The notes under the pieces were generated by a model that saw only the letters and a list, made by a program, of their open reading frames with translations, made no database searches and was not told where the DNA came from. This document shows, in pieces, positions 1-8,973 of a DNA stretch of 64,000 bases (position 1 is the first letter of the stretch; each line of letters begins with the position of its first letter). Made by a program: the position numbers and the translations under genes. This DNA is from Actinomycetes bacterium (GTDB taxonomy: Bacteria > Actinomycetota > Thermoleophilia > Solirubrobacterales > JACPNS01), in the NCBI GenBank assembly GCA_023404495.1, contig JAEYBE010000048.1, positions 124,001 through 188,000 on the forward strand, read 5' to 3'.

Positions 1-209
1 TCCGCGAGATCCACGACGAGAACGGCGGCTCCTACGTCGTGATCACCCACGACATCCTTTCGGCGCGCCGCGTCGCCGAGCACATCGCGCTGCTCTGGAA
101 GGGCAAGATTGTGGACGCCGGACCGGCGAAAGACCTCTTCGCTTCGGAAAACCCCTTTGTAAAGCAGTTCCTGACCGGTGCCGACGTCGGCCCGCTCGGC
201 ATGGAGTGA
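1..209 (+). CDS. ABC transporter ATP-binding protein, Mce/Mla type (3' end only)
   Basis: The window opens inside this gene; the reading frame begins at base 3 and ends with TGA at 207-209, leaving the last 68 residues. They contain the switch histidine motif VVITHD, followed by an RRVAEHIALLWKGKIV stretch and a GPAKDLF segment, which is the usual C-terminal end of MlaF/Mkl-type ATPases that power Mce lipid importers. Walker A, signature and Walker B motifs lie outside the window. It sits directly ahead of six MCE proteins in the same direction, so it is most likely the ATPase of that importer. In mycobacteria the Mce ATPase is encoded elsewhere; here it is linked to the operon. Confidence 0.85.
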   Translation, partial: REIHDENGGSYVVITHDILSARRVAEHIALLWKGKIVDAGPAKDLFASENPFVKQFLTGADVGPLGME

Positions 210-268
210 CGCACACGCCGTGAGCCTCAAATCCCCCGAAATCCGGCGAGCATCGACGCTCGCTTGCT

Positions 269-288
269 GCGCCCCCGCGTCGGGGCGC
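269..288 (+). other. Stem-loop between the Mce ATPase gene and the first MCE gene
   Basis: A 7-bp perfect stem (GCGCCCC / GGGGCGC) with a 6-nt loop lies in the 108-bp gap between the ATPase stop and the first MCE start. No T-run follows, so it may be a processing or partial attenuation site rather than a full terminator. Confidence 0.4.
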
Positions 289-317
289 TTGGCACGTCTG
301 AGGGCGGGTGATTCCCG

Positions 318-1682
318 GTGGTGACGCGCACCCAGAGGCAGATCGCGATTGGCGCGATCATCGTCTTCGTGCTGCTGATCCTGTGGCTCGTGATGCGCGG
401 CGGCGGATACAAGGTCAACGCGATCTTCGAGACCGGCGGGCAGCTGGTCAAGGGCGCGAACGTGACCGTCGGCGGCAAGGCGATCGGAAAGGTCGAGTCG
501 ATTTCTCTGACCGACAACAACTTGGCCAGGGTCACGATGAAGATCAACGACGACTCGCTGACGCCCTTGCACCGCGGGACCACGGCGACGATCCGCCAGT
601 TCTCGCTGTCGGGTGTCGCCAACCGCTTCGTCGCGCTCCAACCGGGTCCGAACAACGCCCGGAAGATCCCCAACGACGGGATCATCCCGCTCGACGACAC
701 CGAGTCGCCGGTCGACCTCGACCAGCTCTTCAACAGCTTCACGCCGAAGGTGACCGAAGGTCTCCAGGGCTTCATCCGCGGAAGCGCCGCGCAGTACGCC
801 GACGATCCCTCGACCCCGCTCAACGAGACGACCTACGGCAACATGGCGCTGCGCTACATCGCGCCCTTCTTTGACGCCGGCGCGCGCCTTGCCCACTCGG
901 TCGCCAAGGACGACGAAACGCTCGCGGACTTCCTGCTCGTCTCCGATCGTGCCTCGACGACGCTCGCCGAGCAGCAGGAGCAGATCAAGGCGATGTTCAC
1001 GAACCTGACTACGTTCACGCGCGCTGTCGCGTCCGAGTCCGACCAGCTCGACCGGGCGCTCGCGATCCTGCCGCAGACGCTGCAGCAGGGAACGATCGCC
1101 TTCCGCCAGCTGCGCCCGACCTTCGCCGCGCTCAAAGAACTCTCCGCCAAGTCCGACCCGATCGGCGAGAACGGGGGGGACGGTCTTGCGCCGCTCTTCC
1201 GGGCTCTGCGTCCGTTGGTCGAGAACTCGGAGCCAACGCTTTCCTACCTGCGCAAGATGGTGCGCCAGGGCGGCAAGAACAACGACCTGACCGACCTCTT
1301 CGCGGGCCAGCCGTCCTTGACCAAGAAGGCCAAGACGGCGTTCCCGAACTCGACCTCGGCGATGCAGACCGGGCAGATCGTGCTGCAGTTCCTGCGGCCG
1401 TACACGCCGGAGCTGACTTCCTGGTTCTCGCGCTTTGGGCAAATTGCGGCCAACTACGACGCCAACGGCCACTACGTGCGCGTATCGACCGTGACGGCGC
1501 CGTTCAACCTCAACGGCGGCAACTTGACGCCAAACAACGACACGTCGCTCTCGCAGTTCGGACAGACCGGCACGGACCGTTGCCCGGGTTCGGCAACGCA
1601 GCCGGGCACCGACGCGTCGAACCCGTTCACCGCCGGCGGCACTCTCGACTGCAATCCCTCACTTCAGATCCCGGGACCGTGA
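318..1682 (+). CDS. MCE/MlaD family protein, first of six
   Basis: 454 residues. A short basic N-terminus is followed by one membrane anchor (about residues 9-26) and an MlaD/MCE domain (about 30-110, beginning YKVNAIFETGG). A long helical region then runs to about residue 350, and the tail is Asn/Gly/Thr-rich with two cysteines near the end. This is the layout of actinobacterial Mce proteins, which assemble as heterohexamers to form a lipid-conducting tunnel from the envelope to an ABC permease. The start is GTG at 318, with a second GTG directly after it; the choice is uncertain by one codon. Four bases separate it from the next gene, so co-transcription is very likely. The transported lipid cannot be read from sequence. 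Confidence 0.9.
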   Translation: MVTRTQRQIAIGAIIVFVLLILWLVMRGGGYKVNAIFETGGQLVKGANVTVGGKAIGKVESISLTDNNLARVTMKINDDSLTPLHRGTTATIRQFSLSGVANRFVALQPGPNNARKIPNDGIIPLDDTESPVDLDQLFNSFTPKVTEGLQGFIRGSAAQYADDPSTPLNETTYGNMALRYIAPFFDAGARLAHSVAKDDETLADFLLVSDRASTTLAEQQEQIKAMFTNLTTFTRAVASESDQLDRALAILPQTLQQGTIAFRQLRPTFAALKELSAKSDPIGENGGDGLAPLFRALRPLVENSEPTLSYLRKMVRQGGKNNDLTDLFAGQPSLTKKAKTAFPNSTSAMQTGQIVLQFLRPYTPELTSWFSRFGQIAANYDANGHYVRVSTVTAPFNLNGGNLTPNNDTSLSQFGQTGTDRCPGSATQPGTDASNPFTAGGTLDCNPSLQIPGP

Positions 1683-1686
1683 CCTG

Positions 1687-3075
1687 ATGCGCGCGATCGA
1701 AACGACACGCAGGCTTGGGGCCGCGGCAGATCCGCGGAGGCTCACGCGACGCACGCGGCGCTTGACGGTGCTCGCGGTTGTAAGCGTCGCCGCGGTGCTG
1801 ATCGTCATTTCGTCCGTCGGAGCTGGCAGCGGCGACGACTACAAGGTGCGCGCAGTTTTCGTCAACTCCGCCGGAATCACCCAGGGCGCAGACGTGCGCG
1901 TAGCCGGCGCAAACGTCGGCACGATCGACGGCATCTACGCGGGTAAGAATGGACTCGCCTCGGTGGTCCTGGTGATCAAGGATCCGGCCTACCAGAAGTT
2001 CTACAAGGACGCCAAGTGCCGCATCCGACTGCAGTCGCTGATCGGTGAGAAGTTCGTCGATTGCGACCCCGGCACCCCGAGCAAGGGCGAACTGCCGGCA
2101 GACCCCGCCGACAGCGATCGAGTGATTCTCGCGAGCGACCGCACAGCTTCGCCGGTCGACCCGGACGAGCTGCTCAACGCGATGCGCGAGCCGCAGCGCG
2201 AGCGCTTTCGCGTGATCATCAACGAGCTCGGCGTGACGCTGACCGGTCGCGGACAAGACCTCCAGGACATTCTCGACCGCTTCAACCCGACGTTCCTGAA
2301 TGTCAACAAGGTGCTGAAGATCCTCGCCAAGGAGAACAAGCAGCTAGTGAAAATGGCCGACGACGGCGACAAGTCGCTGATCCAACTGGCCAAGGCGCGC
2401 AAGAACATCGTCGGGCTGATGAAGAATGCCGACGAAGCCGCGCGCGCAACCAACGCCAAGCAGGCAGAGCTCGCCGAGACGATGCGCAGGCTGCCGGCCT
2501 TCCTGCGCGAGCTTGAGGCGACGGCGCCGGTGCTTGAGGACTTCGCCAACCAGGCAGCGCCGGTCGCGGCCTCAGCACGCGCGGCTTCGGCCGACCTTTC
2601 AACCTTTGTTTCGGGCACGAAGAAGTTTGTTGATGCGGCGAACCCGGCTCTGACGCGGTTTGGCGACACGGCTGATGTGTTCCGTGCGCAGATTCCGGCG
2701 CTGCAGCCGGTGGCGAACACTCTGAAGCAGATTGGCGACCAGCGTCTCGCGGTCCAGAACATCAAGAACCTGCTGACGAACTTCGACAAGCAGAATGGCT
2801 ACGCGAACTTGGCGGCTATGGCTATTGGGCTTGCTGGGGCTGGCAACGGGACTAATGCTTTTGGGCATTTTTTCCGGTCGGCGCTTGTGATTCCCAGCGG
2901 CGCGTGCGTTTTTGCCAGCGGAGGGCGACAGTCCGCGTGTGCATCTGATTGGCAAGGCGGCGGACCGAACAATGTTGAACCTGACAAGCCCGGGGCGACT
3001 CAATCCACCGGCTCAAACGAGGCGAGCACCTCAGCTGATGCGGCCGCACTCGACTACCTCCTCGGGGGCAACTAG
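1687..3075 (+). CDS. MCE/MlaD family protein, second of six
   Basis: 462 residues. An Arg-rich N-terminus (residues 1-26) precedes the anchor (27-44); the MlaD domain spans about 51-135 (DYKVRAVFVNSAG). A coiled-coil-prone helical region follows to about residue 370. The C-terminus has a cysteine pair (GACVFASGG... SACAS) and a Gly/Asn/Ser-rich tail. The ATG lies 4 nt after the previous stop, and the TAG stop abuts the ATG of the third MCE gene. Bases about 2610-2900 switch to T- and G-ending codons that are less biased than the rest of the gene, without breaking the frame. Confidence 0.9.
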   Translation: MRAIETTRRLGAAADPRRLTRRTRRLTVLAVVSVAAVLIVISSVGAGSGDDYKVRAVFVNSAGITQGADVRVAGANVGTIDGIYAGKNGLASVVLVIKDPAYQKFYKDAKCRIRLQSLIGEKFVDCDPGTPSKGELPADPADSDRVILASDRTASPVDPDELLNAMREPQRERFRVIINELGVTLTGRGQDLQDILDRFNPTFLNVNKVLKILAKENKQLVKMADDGDKSLIQLAKARKNIVGLMKNADEAARATNAKQAELAETMRRLPAFLRELEATAPVLEDFANQAAPVAASARAASADLSTFVSGTKKFVDAANPALTRFGDTADVFRAQIPALQPVANTLKQIGDQRLAVQNIKNLLTNFDKQNGYANLAAMAIGLAGAGNGTNAFGHFFRSALVIPSGACVFASGGRQSACASDWQGGGPNNVEPDKPGATQSTGSNEASTSADAAALDYLLGGN

Positions 3076-4587
3076 ATGCGCCGCCAGGGAATCGCTGACA
3101 ACCCGGTGCTCGTTGGAGCGGGAGCCATCCTCGTGATTCTCGTGATGGTGCTGCTGAGCTACAACGCCAACTCCGGACTCCCGTTCGTCCCGACGTACAA
3201 CATCACTGCGGATCTTCCAAACGGTGCTGCTCTTGTGAAGGGCAACGAGGTGCGAATCGGTGGCGCTCGCGTGGGCACCGTGACCACGATCACGGCTGAG
3301 AACACCGATGACGTTTACTACGCGAAGGTCTCGTTGAAGCTCGACAAGAACATCGGGCCGATCCCCGAGAACTCCACGATTGAGGTGCGACCGAAATCGA
3401 CGATCGGCCTCAAGTACGTCGAGCTCACGCTCGGAGACGGAGACAAGACGATTCCGAACGGTGGGAATCTTCCGCTTTCCCAGGCGACGACTGCAGTCGA
3501 GTTCGAGGATCTCCTGAACACGTTCGACGAGCGCGTGCGCGAGGGCAATCAGCGCTCGCTCCAGGAGTTCGGCAACGCGTTCGCGGGGCGTGGGGCGGAC
3601 CTCAATACGGCGTTCGGCACGATCGGCCCGCTGTTCAAGAACCTCGAGCCCGTGGCGCGCATTGTTGCCGATCCAGACACCCAGCTCTCGCGATTCATTC
3701 GCGTGATTGCTCGTGTTGCAACGGACTACGCAGCAAGCGGCGAGGCTGGATACGAAGTCTGGGTGAATGCTGATCGCACATTTGCAGCCTTCGCCGCGGC
3801 CTCGAATGGCATCCAGCAGAGCCTCGAAGAGTCGCCCTCGACCCTTGCAGTTCTCACTGAGAATTTCCCGGGCCAGCGCCGTTACTTCCGGCAGCTGACA
3901 GACACCGTGGAGCGGTTCCAGCCTGGCGCTCCCTATCTACCCGCGGTCGCAGCAAATTTCGCTGAGATCACCGAGAACGGCCCCAGCGCGTTCAACAAGC
4001 TCTACCGCCTGGCGCCTGAGTTCGACAAGACCTTGACCCAACTTGGCCAGTTTGCGGCGGACGCGCAGGTGCGACTCGGACTGAACGCTCTGAAGAATTT
4101 CGTTGTGACGATCAACAAGCCCTTGCAGTACATCACGCCCGCCCAGACGAAGTGCAACTACTTTGGTTTGTTTGCGCGCAACCTCGCTTCCGTCGTCAGC
4201 TCGCGCGACAACGGAACGTCTTGGTTGCGTTTTGGCGCGGTAGCTGGCTGGCCGAATATTCCACCCGCAACTGGTGCCGAGAGCGGGCCCGGGAACAATC
4301 TCCCAGCGTCCTCGCAAAACAACTACTCCCAGGACGGAAAGCTCGTCGGAAACGCTTGGAACTACTTCAACAGCAATCCCTATCCGAGCACGGGCCAGAA
4401 CAACACCAGCAGCGGCGTGAACGACACCTGCGGTGCGGGCAACGAACTCACGAAGGGCAAGAGCGTGCCGTCTGGCACCGTGCTGCAGCTTCCGAAAGAA
4501 GCGAGGACTCAGCAGCCAGGTGGCATCCGCAGCGGCAAGACAACGCCTGACACGCAGGCGATTGGATCGGAAGAGATCAAGAAGTGA
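3076..4587 (+). CDS. MCE/MlaD family protein, third of six
   Basis: 503 residues. The membrane anchor is at about 11-28 and the MlaD domain at about 40-120 (TYNITADLPNGAALVKG). A helical region follows, then a long Asn/Ser/Gly-rich C-terminal tail with cysteines at CNYFGLF and DTCGAGN. It starts with ATG immediately after the preceding TAG, with no intergenic base, and its own TGA overlaps the next start by 4 bp. It is presumed to be one of six different subunits of one Mce hexamer, because all six genes are collinear and tightly packed. Confidence 0.9.
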   Translation: MRRQGIADNPVLVGAGAILVILVMVLLSYNANSGLPFVPTYNITADLPNGAALVKGNEVRIGGARVGTVTTITAENTDDVYYAKVSLKLDKNIGPIPENSTIEVRPKSTIGLKYVELTLGDGDKTIPNGGNLPLSQATTAVEFEDLLNTFDERVREGNQRSLQEFGNAFAGRGADLNTAFGTIGPLFKNLEPVARIVADPDTQLSRFIRVIARVATDYAASGEAGYEVWVNADRTFAAFAAASNGIQQSLEESPSTLAVLTENFPGQRRYFRQLTDTVERFQPGAPYLPAVAANFAEITENGPSAFNKLYRLAPEFDKTLTQLGQFAADAQVRLGLNALKNFVVTINKPLQYITPAQTKCNYFGLFARNLASVVSSRDNGTSWLRFGAVAGWPNIPPATGAESGPGNNLPASSQNNYSQDGKLVGNAWNYFNSNPYPSTGQNNTSSGVNDTCGAGNELTKGKSVPSGTVLQLPKEARTQQPGGIRSGKTTPDTQAIGSEEIKK

Positions 4588-6014
4588 CGATGCATCACGG
4601 ACAACCCGAGGGCATGTCGCTGCGCAAGGCCGGCGTGATCGGAATCATCGTGATTTCGATCCTCGTCTACTTCGCGTTCACGAAGTCGATCCCGTTCACG
4701 CACGGGTATCGCGTAAACGCCTATTTCACCAATGCGGCCAATATTCAGCCCAAGGCCCAGGTGCGCATTGCCGGCGTCAAGGTCGGAACGGTCGAGAAGG
4801 TCGAGCGCGGTAACGGCTCGACTACAAAGGTCGTCATGGAGCTGGATAAGAAGGCGCTCCCCGTCCGACAGGACGCGAGCGCTCGCATTCGTTTCCGGAT
4901 CTTCTTGGAGGGCAACCCGTTCGTGGACCTCCAGCCCGGCACGCCCGGCTCGCCAGAAATCAAGTCCGGCGGTGATATCCCGGTGGCGCAGACCGCCGGG
5001 CCGGTCCAGCTCGACCAGGTGTTGAGCGCGGTGAACAGCGATGCTCGAAAGGGCCTCGAGTTGATCTTCACCGAAATCGGCAATTCGCTCAATACCGTGG
5101 GCACCCCCGAGGAGAACGCGACGCAAGAGCCTGACGTGCGCAAACTGACTGGTGCCGAAGCTCTCAATAAGGCGTTTCGATACGGACCCGACGGTTTCCG
5201 CGGCGGCGCCCGAGTGTTTGACGCGCTCATTGGTTATGGCAAGGACGATCAGCTGACGATCCTGCGCGGAATCCGAGACTTCAACACGGCGGTCAACGAC
5301 CGCGAAACCCAACTTGTTCCGCTGATTGCGGACTTTGGGACGACGATTGGTGCGTTCGCGAGCAACGAAGAAGATCTTCGTCAGGCCACGCGACAGTTCT
5401 CGCGTCTTGCCTATGAGTCGTATCCGACGCTCGTTCAGCTGAATCGCCTGCTGCCGCAGCTCACTCGCTGGTCGCGCGTGATTGCACCCCAGCTGAAAGA
5501 GATTCCGGCGACCGTCCGGGCGGCATACCCCTGGATTGACGAGACGAACGCTTTGTTCGGGAAAAACGAACTGGGCGGCACGGCCAAGTTGATGCAGAAC
5601 ACCACAGAAAACTTTGCGAAGTCCCAGGCTGGCGCCCAGAAGCTGCTCCCAGAATTGGATTACATCGCGCGTTGTTGGAACAACAACTGGTTCCCGACGC
5701 TCAACACTGTCGTGCCCGACGGATCAAATACTTCTGGCAAGGAGAACTACAAGGAGTTCTGGTACTCGCTTGTCGGCTGGAATGGCGCTTCACAGAACTT
5801 CACTGGGACTGGCCCGTACCTGAGGCTTGGCAACGGTTCAGCGGAGCCGGTGAGCACTCCGTCTGGACTTCTTTACGGACGAGCAGCGCAGGCCCAGACC
5901 GGGACGAGTCCGAGGATCCTCAGCTCGAAGAACCCGCCGGTTCAGACCAAGACAGCCTGCTACAAGAGCGCTCGTCCAAATCTCGCCCCGACACCGAATA
6001 GTCAGACCCCATAA
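4584..6014 (+). CDS. MCE/MlaD family protein, fourth of six
   Basis: 476 residues. The anchor lies at about 16-32 and the MlaD domain at about 40-122 (GYRVNAYFTNAANIQPKA). A long helical section follows, and the tail contains CWNNNW and TACYKS cysteines. The GTG start overlaps the previous TGA as GTGA; an ATG two codons further in is a possible alternative. The C-terminal Asn-rich segment resembles that of the third MCE protein in composition, suggesting the tails face outward. Confidence 0.9.
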   Translation: MTMHHGQPEGMSLRKAGVIGIIVISILVYFAFTKSIPFTHGYRVNAYFTNAANIQPKAQVRIAGVKVGTVEKVERGNGSTTKVVMELDKKALPVRQDASARIRFRIFLEGNPFVDLQPGTPGSPEIKSGGDIPVAQTAGPVQLDQVLSAVNSDARKGLELIFTEIGNSLNTVGTPEENATQEPDVRKLTGAEALNKAFRYGPDGFRGGARVFDALIGYGKDDQLTILRGIRDFNTAVNDRETQLVPLIADFGTTIGAFASNEEDLRQATRQFSRLAYESYPTLVQLNRLLPQLTRWSRVIAPQLKEIPATVRAAYPWIDETNALFGKNELGGTAKLMQNTTENFAKSQAGAQKLLPELDYIARCWNNNWFPTLNTVVPDGSNTSGKENYKEFWYSLVGWNGASQNFTGTGPYLRLGNGSAEPVSTPSGLLYGRAAQAQTGTSPRILSSKNPPVQTKTACYKSARPNLAPTPNSQTP

Positions 6015-7333
6015 TGGACGGCCTGAGGAAAGCAACCAAGCGCTACGGCGTACACCTCGCGGCGATCGTCGTGCTCGTTGTCGCGTCCCTGGGGATCGCC
6101 GGCTACATCCTGTCGAATCAGCGCCTCTACCTGCCGAGCTGGGTCCCAGTGATCGGTACAGACTTTTACGTCGTGAACGCTCAGTTCTCTAGTGCGCAGG
6201 CCGTCACGCCAGGCCAAGGTCAGACCGTCAACATTGCGGGTGTGCCGGTAGGCGAGATTGGCAATGTGACCCTCAAGGACGGCACCGCAAACGTCGAACT
6301 GAAGATCCGCCGTGCTCACGCGCCGATCTACAAGAACACGACAATGCTGCTGAGGCCCCGTACTCCGCTCTCAGACATGTATGTGGACATGAAGATTGGT
6401 GACCCGAGTGCGGGCGAAGTTCCGGACGGCGGAACGGTGCCGCTTGCCAACACCAAGCCGACAGTCAACTTTGACGAGTTCCTCTCGTTGTTCGACTCGG
6501 ACACGCGCGACTACTTCCAGAACCTCTTGACCGCGGCTGGCCAAGGCCTCGAGGGGCAGGGCGGAAACTTGCGTAACGGTTTTAAGCGGTTCCCGACCAC
6601 CGGCAAGTACGGCACCCGGATCGTCAAGGAACTCGATAAGCGCCACAAGAACATCAAGCGTGCAATAACCAACCTCGCACTGCTCTCAAAGGAGCTCGGC
6701 GACAACTCGGACACGTTCGCTCAGCTGATCGACTCGTCGAGTGTCACCTTCCGCACGTGGGCGAGCACGCAGGACTCGATACGACAAATCATTCAGCTCG
6801 CACCCGGTGCGTTTGGCAGCACGGCGGACGCGGTCGAGGCGTCGGAGCCTGTCATCGAGGACACGGCCGTGGCCTTCAAGAATCTCCAGCCGCTGGCGGA
6901 CAACCTTGGCGTGTCGCTGAAGAGTCTGCGTCCGTTCTTCAAAGATCAGACAGTCGTGACCCGGGATCAATTCCGACCGCTGGCGCGTGACTCCAAACCC
7001 CTGCTGCAAGTTCTGAGTCCAGCGTCGACGAACCTGGCAAAGATGACGCCGGACGCTGTGGATGCCACCCATTCGTTCAATCGACTGTTGAACATCGTGG
7101 GCTATAACCCGAAGGGGGCCGAGGAGGGTTACCTCTACTGGCTCTCATGGTTCAATCACATCTCCGCGTCATCGTTCAATCGCGCGGACGCTAATGGCGT
7201 CATGAGCGTTGGTGGTCTCTATGGAACCTGCAACGACTTCAACGCGATCGGCGGCGGCCAGAACGCTGGAAACCCGGTCGTCAAGCTGCTTACCAATCTG
7301 ACCAACATGCCGTCTGGCGGTAGTTGCCAATGA
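6014..7333 (+). CDS. MCE/MlaD family protein, fifth of six
   Basis: 439 residues. The N-terminus is basic, the anchor lies at about 14-33, and a short linker leads to the MlaD domain at about 51-130 (FYVVNAQFSSAQ). A helical segment with repeated hydrophobic heptads follows, and the tail carries two cysteines (GTCNDF and GGSCQ at the end). The ATG shares one base with the previous TAA, and the TGA overlaps the sixth MCE gene as ATGA. Such one- and four-base overlaps imply translational coupling, expected for subunits needed in equal amounts. Confidence 0.9.
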   Translation: MDGLRKATKRYGVHLAAIVVLVVASLGIAGYILSNQRLYLPSWVPVIGTDFYVVNAQFSSAQAVTPGQGQTVNIAGVPVGEIGNVTLKDGTANVELKIRRAHAPIYKNTTMLLRPRTPLSDMYVDMKIGDPSAGEVPDGGTVPLANTKPTVNFDEFLSLFDSDTRDYFQNLLTAAGQGLEGQGGNLRNGFKRFPTTGKYGTRIVKELDKRHKNIKRAITNLALLSKELGDNSDTFAQLIDSSSVTFRTWASTQDSIRQIIQLAPGAFGSTADAVEASEPVIEDTAVAFKNLQPLADNLGVSLKSLRPFFKDQTVVTRDQFRPLARDSKPLLQVLSPASTNLAKMTPDAVDATHSFNRLLNIVGYNPKGAEEGYLYWLSWFNHISASSFNRADANGVMSVGGLYGTCNDFNAIGGGQNAGNPVVKLLTNLTNMPSGGSCQ

Positions 7334-8937
7334 TCAAGCGTGCCCCCAGTCCAGCGCAGCTGATCGCGATGATCGCGTTCGCATTCTCGTGTTTCGCGCT
7401 AATCCTCTTCCTCTGGGTTTCGTTCGGCGGACCCGTTCCGCTTAAGCCCCAGGGATATCGAGTCAATGTGACCTTCAACGAGGCCGTTCAGCTAGCAACC
7501 GAGGCAGATGTGCGCATCTCTGGTGTCCCGGTTGGAAAAGTGAAAAAGGTCACACCGGAGCAGGGTCGCACCGGAGCAGAGCTTGAGATCGAACCGCGCT
7601 ACGCACCATTGCCCGATGACGTGCGCGCGATTCTTCGCAGCAAGACTTTGTTGGGTGAAACCTATGTCGAACTCTCGCCCGGAGACAAGAAAGCACCCAC
7701 GATCCCGGACCAAGGGTCGATACCGACCGCTCAGGTTTCTAATCAGGTGCAGCTAGACGAAGTGATCCGAACCTTCGACGAGCCGACACGAAAGGCATTC
7801 GGCGACTGGTTGATCGGTCAGTCCGACGCGGTCAAGGGCCACGGAGACCAACTGAATCAGGCGTTCGGCGTGCTTCCCATGTTTCTCACCGACAGCAATA
7901 GCTTGATGGAGGTCCTGCACCGGCAAGACAAGGCCCTTTCGCGCGTATTCCGGAACACCGCGAAGATCTTCGACGCGATCGATAGCCGTCCGGGCCAGCT
8001 CACTGAGCTGATAGTCAACTCGAACCGGCTACTGCGCGTAACGGCGAACCGAAGCCAACAACTGGTGGAAACGTTCAACGAGTTTCCAGAATTCCTGCGA
8101 CAGACAAGGCAGACGATTGCGGAATTCCAGGACTTTGCCGACGGAACACAGAACCTGATTGAGAACACGAACGCGTTCGCGGACGCATCATCCCCGCTCT
8201 TGAAGAAGTCGGTGCGCGTCTCGGAGGATGCCGCAGATCTCGTCAACAGCCTTGAACCGATGCTCGACAAGGCAGATGCCGGACTGCCGGCAACGAATCA
8301 GTTCCTTACGCTTGCGAAGCCCACGATCGCCCAGCTGGATCCGTTTCTCGCCAATCTGAATCCGGTCCTCGAGTTCGTCGGGCTCTACCAACGGGAACTG
8401 ACGGCATTTGCGGCCAATGACGCCGCGGCGTCGCAGGCGCAGTTCACGACTTCATCGCCGCAGAAGGGCAGAACTTCGTTCGGCCACTACCTACGTGCTT
8501 TCACAATGTTCACTCCCGATTCGCTCGCGTACTACCCCAACAAGAGCGTGAAGACAAGATCGAACGCATACCCGGTGCCGGGCTGGTATGACCGTTTGGC
8601 CCAAGGCCTCCAAGTGTTCGACAGTGGTCAGTGCGGCACGATCGCGGTTCCCCCGCTCGATCCGAACGACACTTTGTACCTGAATCCGCCGCCGGCCGGC
8701 AAGATCAACCTCGCAAACATACTTCCCGCCATCAACCAAATCATCTACGCCGGCGACTACACCGCGAACCCGACAGGCCCGACAAGCACCCCTGCAGTCG
8801 CCGCCAACCTCGCCCAAAGCCCCAACAACGCCGCCAACCTGCCCGCACCCAACTGCGAGCAGCAGCAGTCGATGACTTTCCAGGGCTCCACGCTCCAGTT
8901 CCCGCACGTCTACCAGGGCGACAACTCCAACCCCTAG
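7330..8937 (+). CDS. MCE/MlaD family protein, sixth of six
   Basis: 535 residues counted from ATG 7330, which overlaps the previous TGA as ATGA; an upstream TTG at 7324 is in frame but less likely. The anchor is at about 11-31 and the MlaD domain at about 41-123 (GYRVNVTFNEAVQLA). It is the longest of the six, with an extended helical region to about residue 370 and a tail rich in Pro, Asn and Ala carrying cysteines (GQCGTIA and APNCEQQ). Its terminal position corresponds to MceF in classical operons, but orthology to a particular MceA-F subunit is not claimed. Confidence 0.9.
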   Translation: MIKRAPSPAQLIAMIAFAFSCFALILFLWVSFGGPVPLKPQGYRVNVTFNEAVQLATEADVRISGVPVGKVKKVTPEQGRTGAELEIEPRYAPLPDDVRAILRSKTLLGETYVELSPGDKKAPTIPDQGSIPTAQVSNQVQLDEVIRTFDEPTRKAFGDWLIGQSDAVKGHGDQLNQAFGVLPMFLTDSNSLMEVLHRQDKALSRVFRNTAKIFDAIDSRPGQLTELIVNSNRLLRVTANRSQQLVETFNEFPEFLRQTRQTIAEFQDFADGTQNLIENTNAFADASSPLLKKSVRVSEDAADLVNSLEPMLDKADAGLPATNQFLTLAKPTIAQLDPFLANLNPVLEFVGLYQRELTAFAANDAAASQAQFTTSSPQKGRTSFGHYLRAFTMFTPDSLAYYPNKSVKTRSNAYPVPGWYDRLAQGLQVFDSGQCGTIAVPPLDPNDTLYLNPPPAGKINLANILPAINQIIYAGDYTANPTGPTSTPAVAANLAQSPNNAANLPAPNCEQQQSMTFQGSTLQFPHVYQGDNSNP

Positions 8938-8973
8938 GCCACCGGCTGCTCCCCGGCATCTGACGCAGCCGCA

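Noticed and set aside
1627..2256. Minus-strand frames opposite the MCE genes
   Set aside because: Composition and lack of motifs mark them as shadows of the MCE coding strand.
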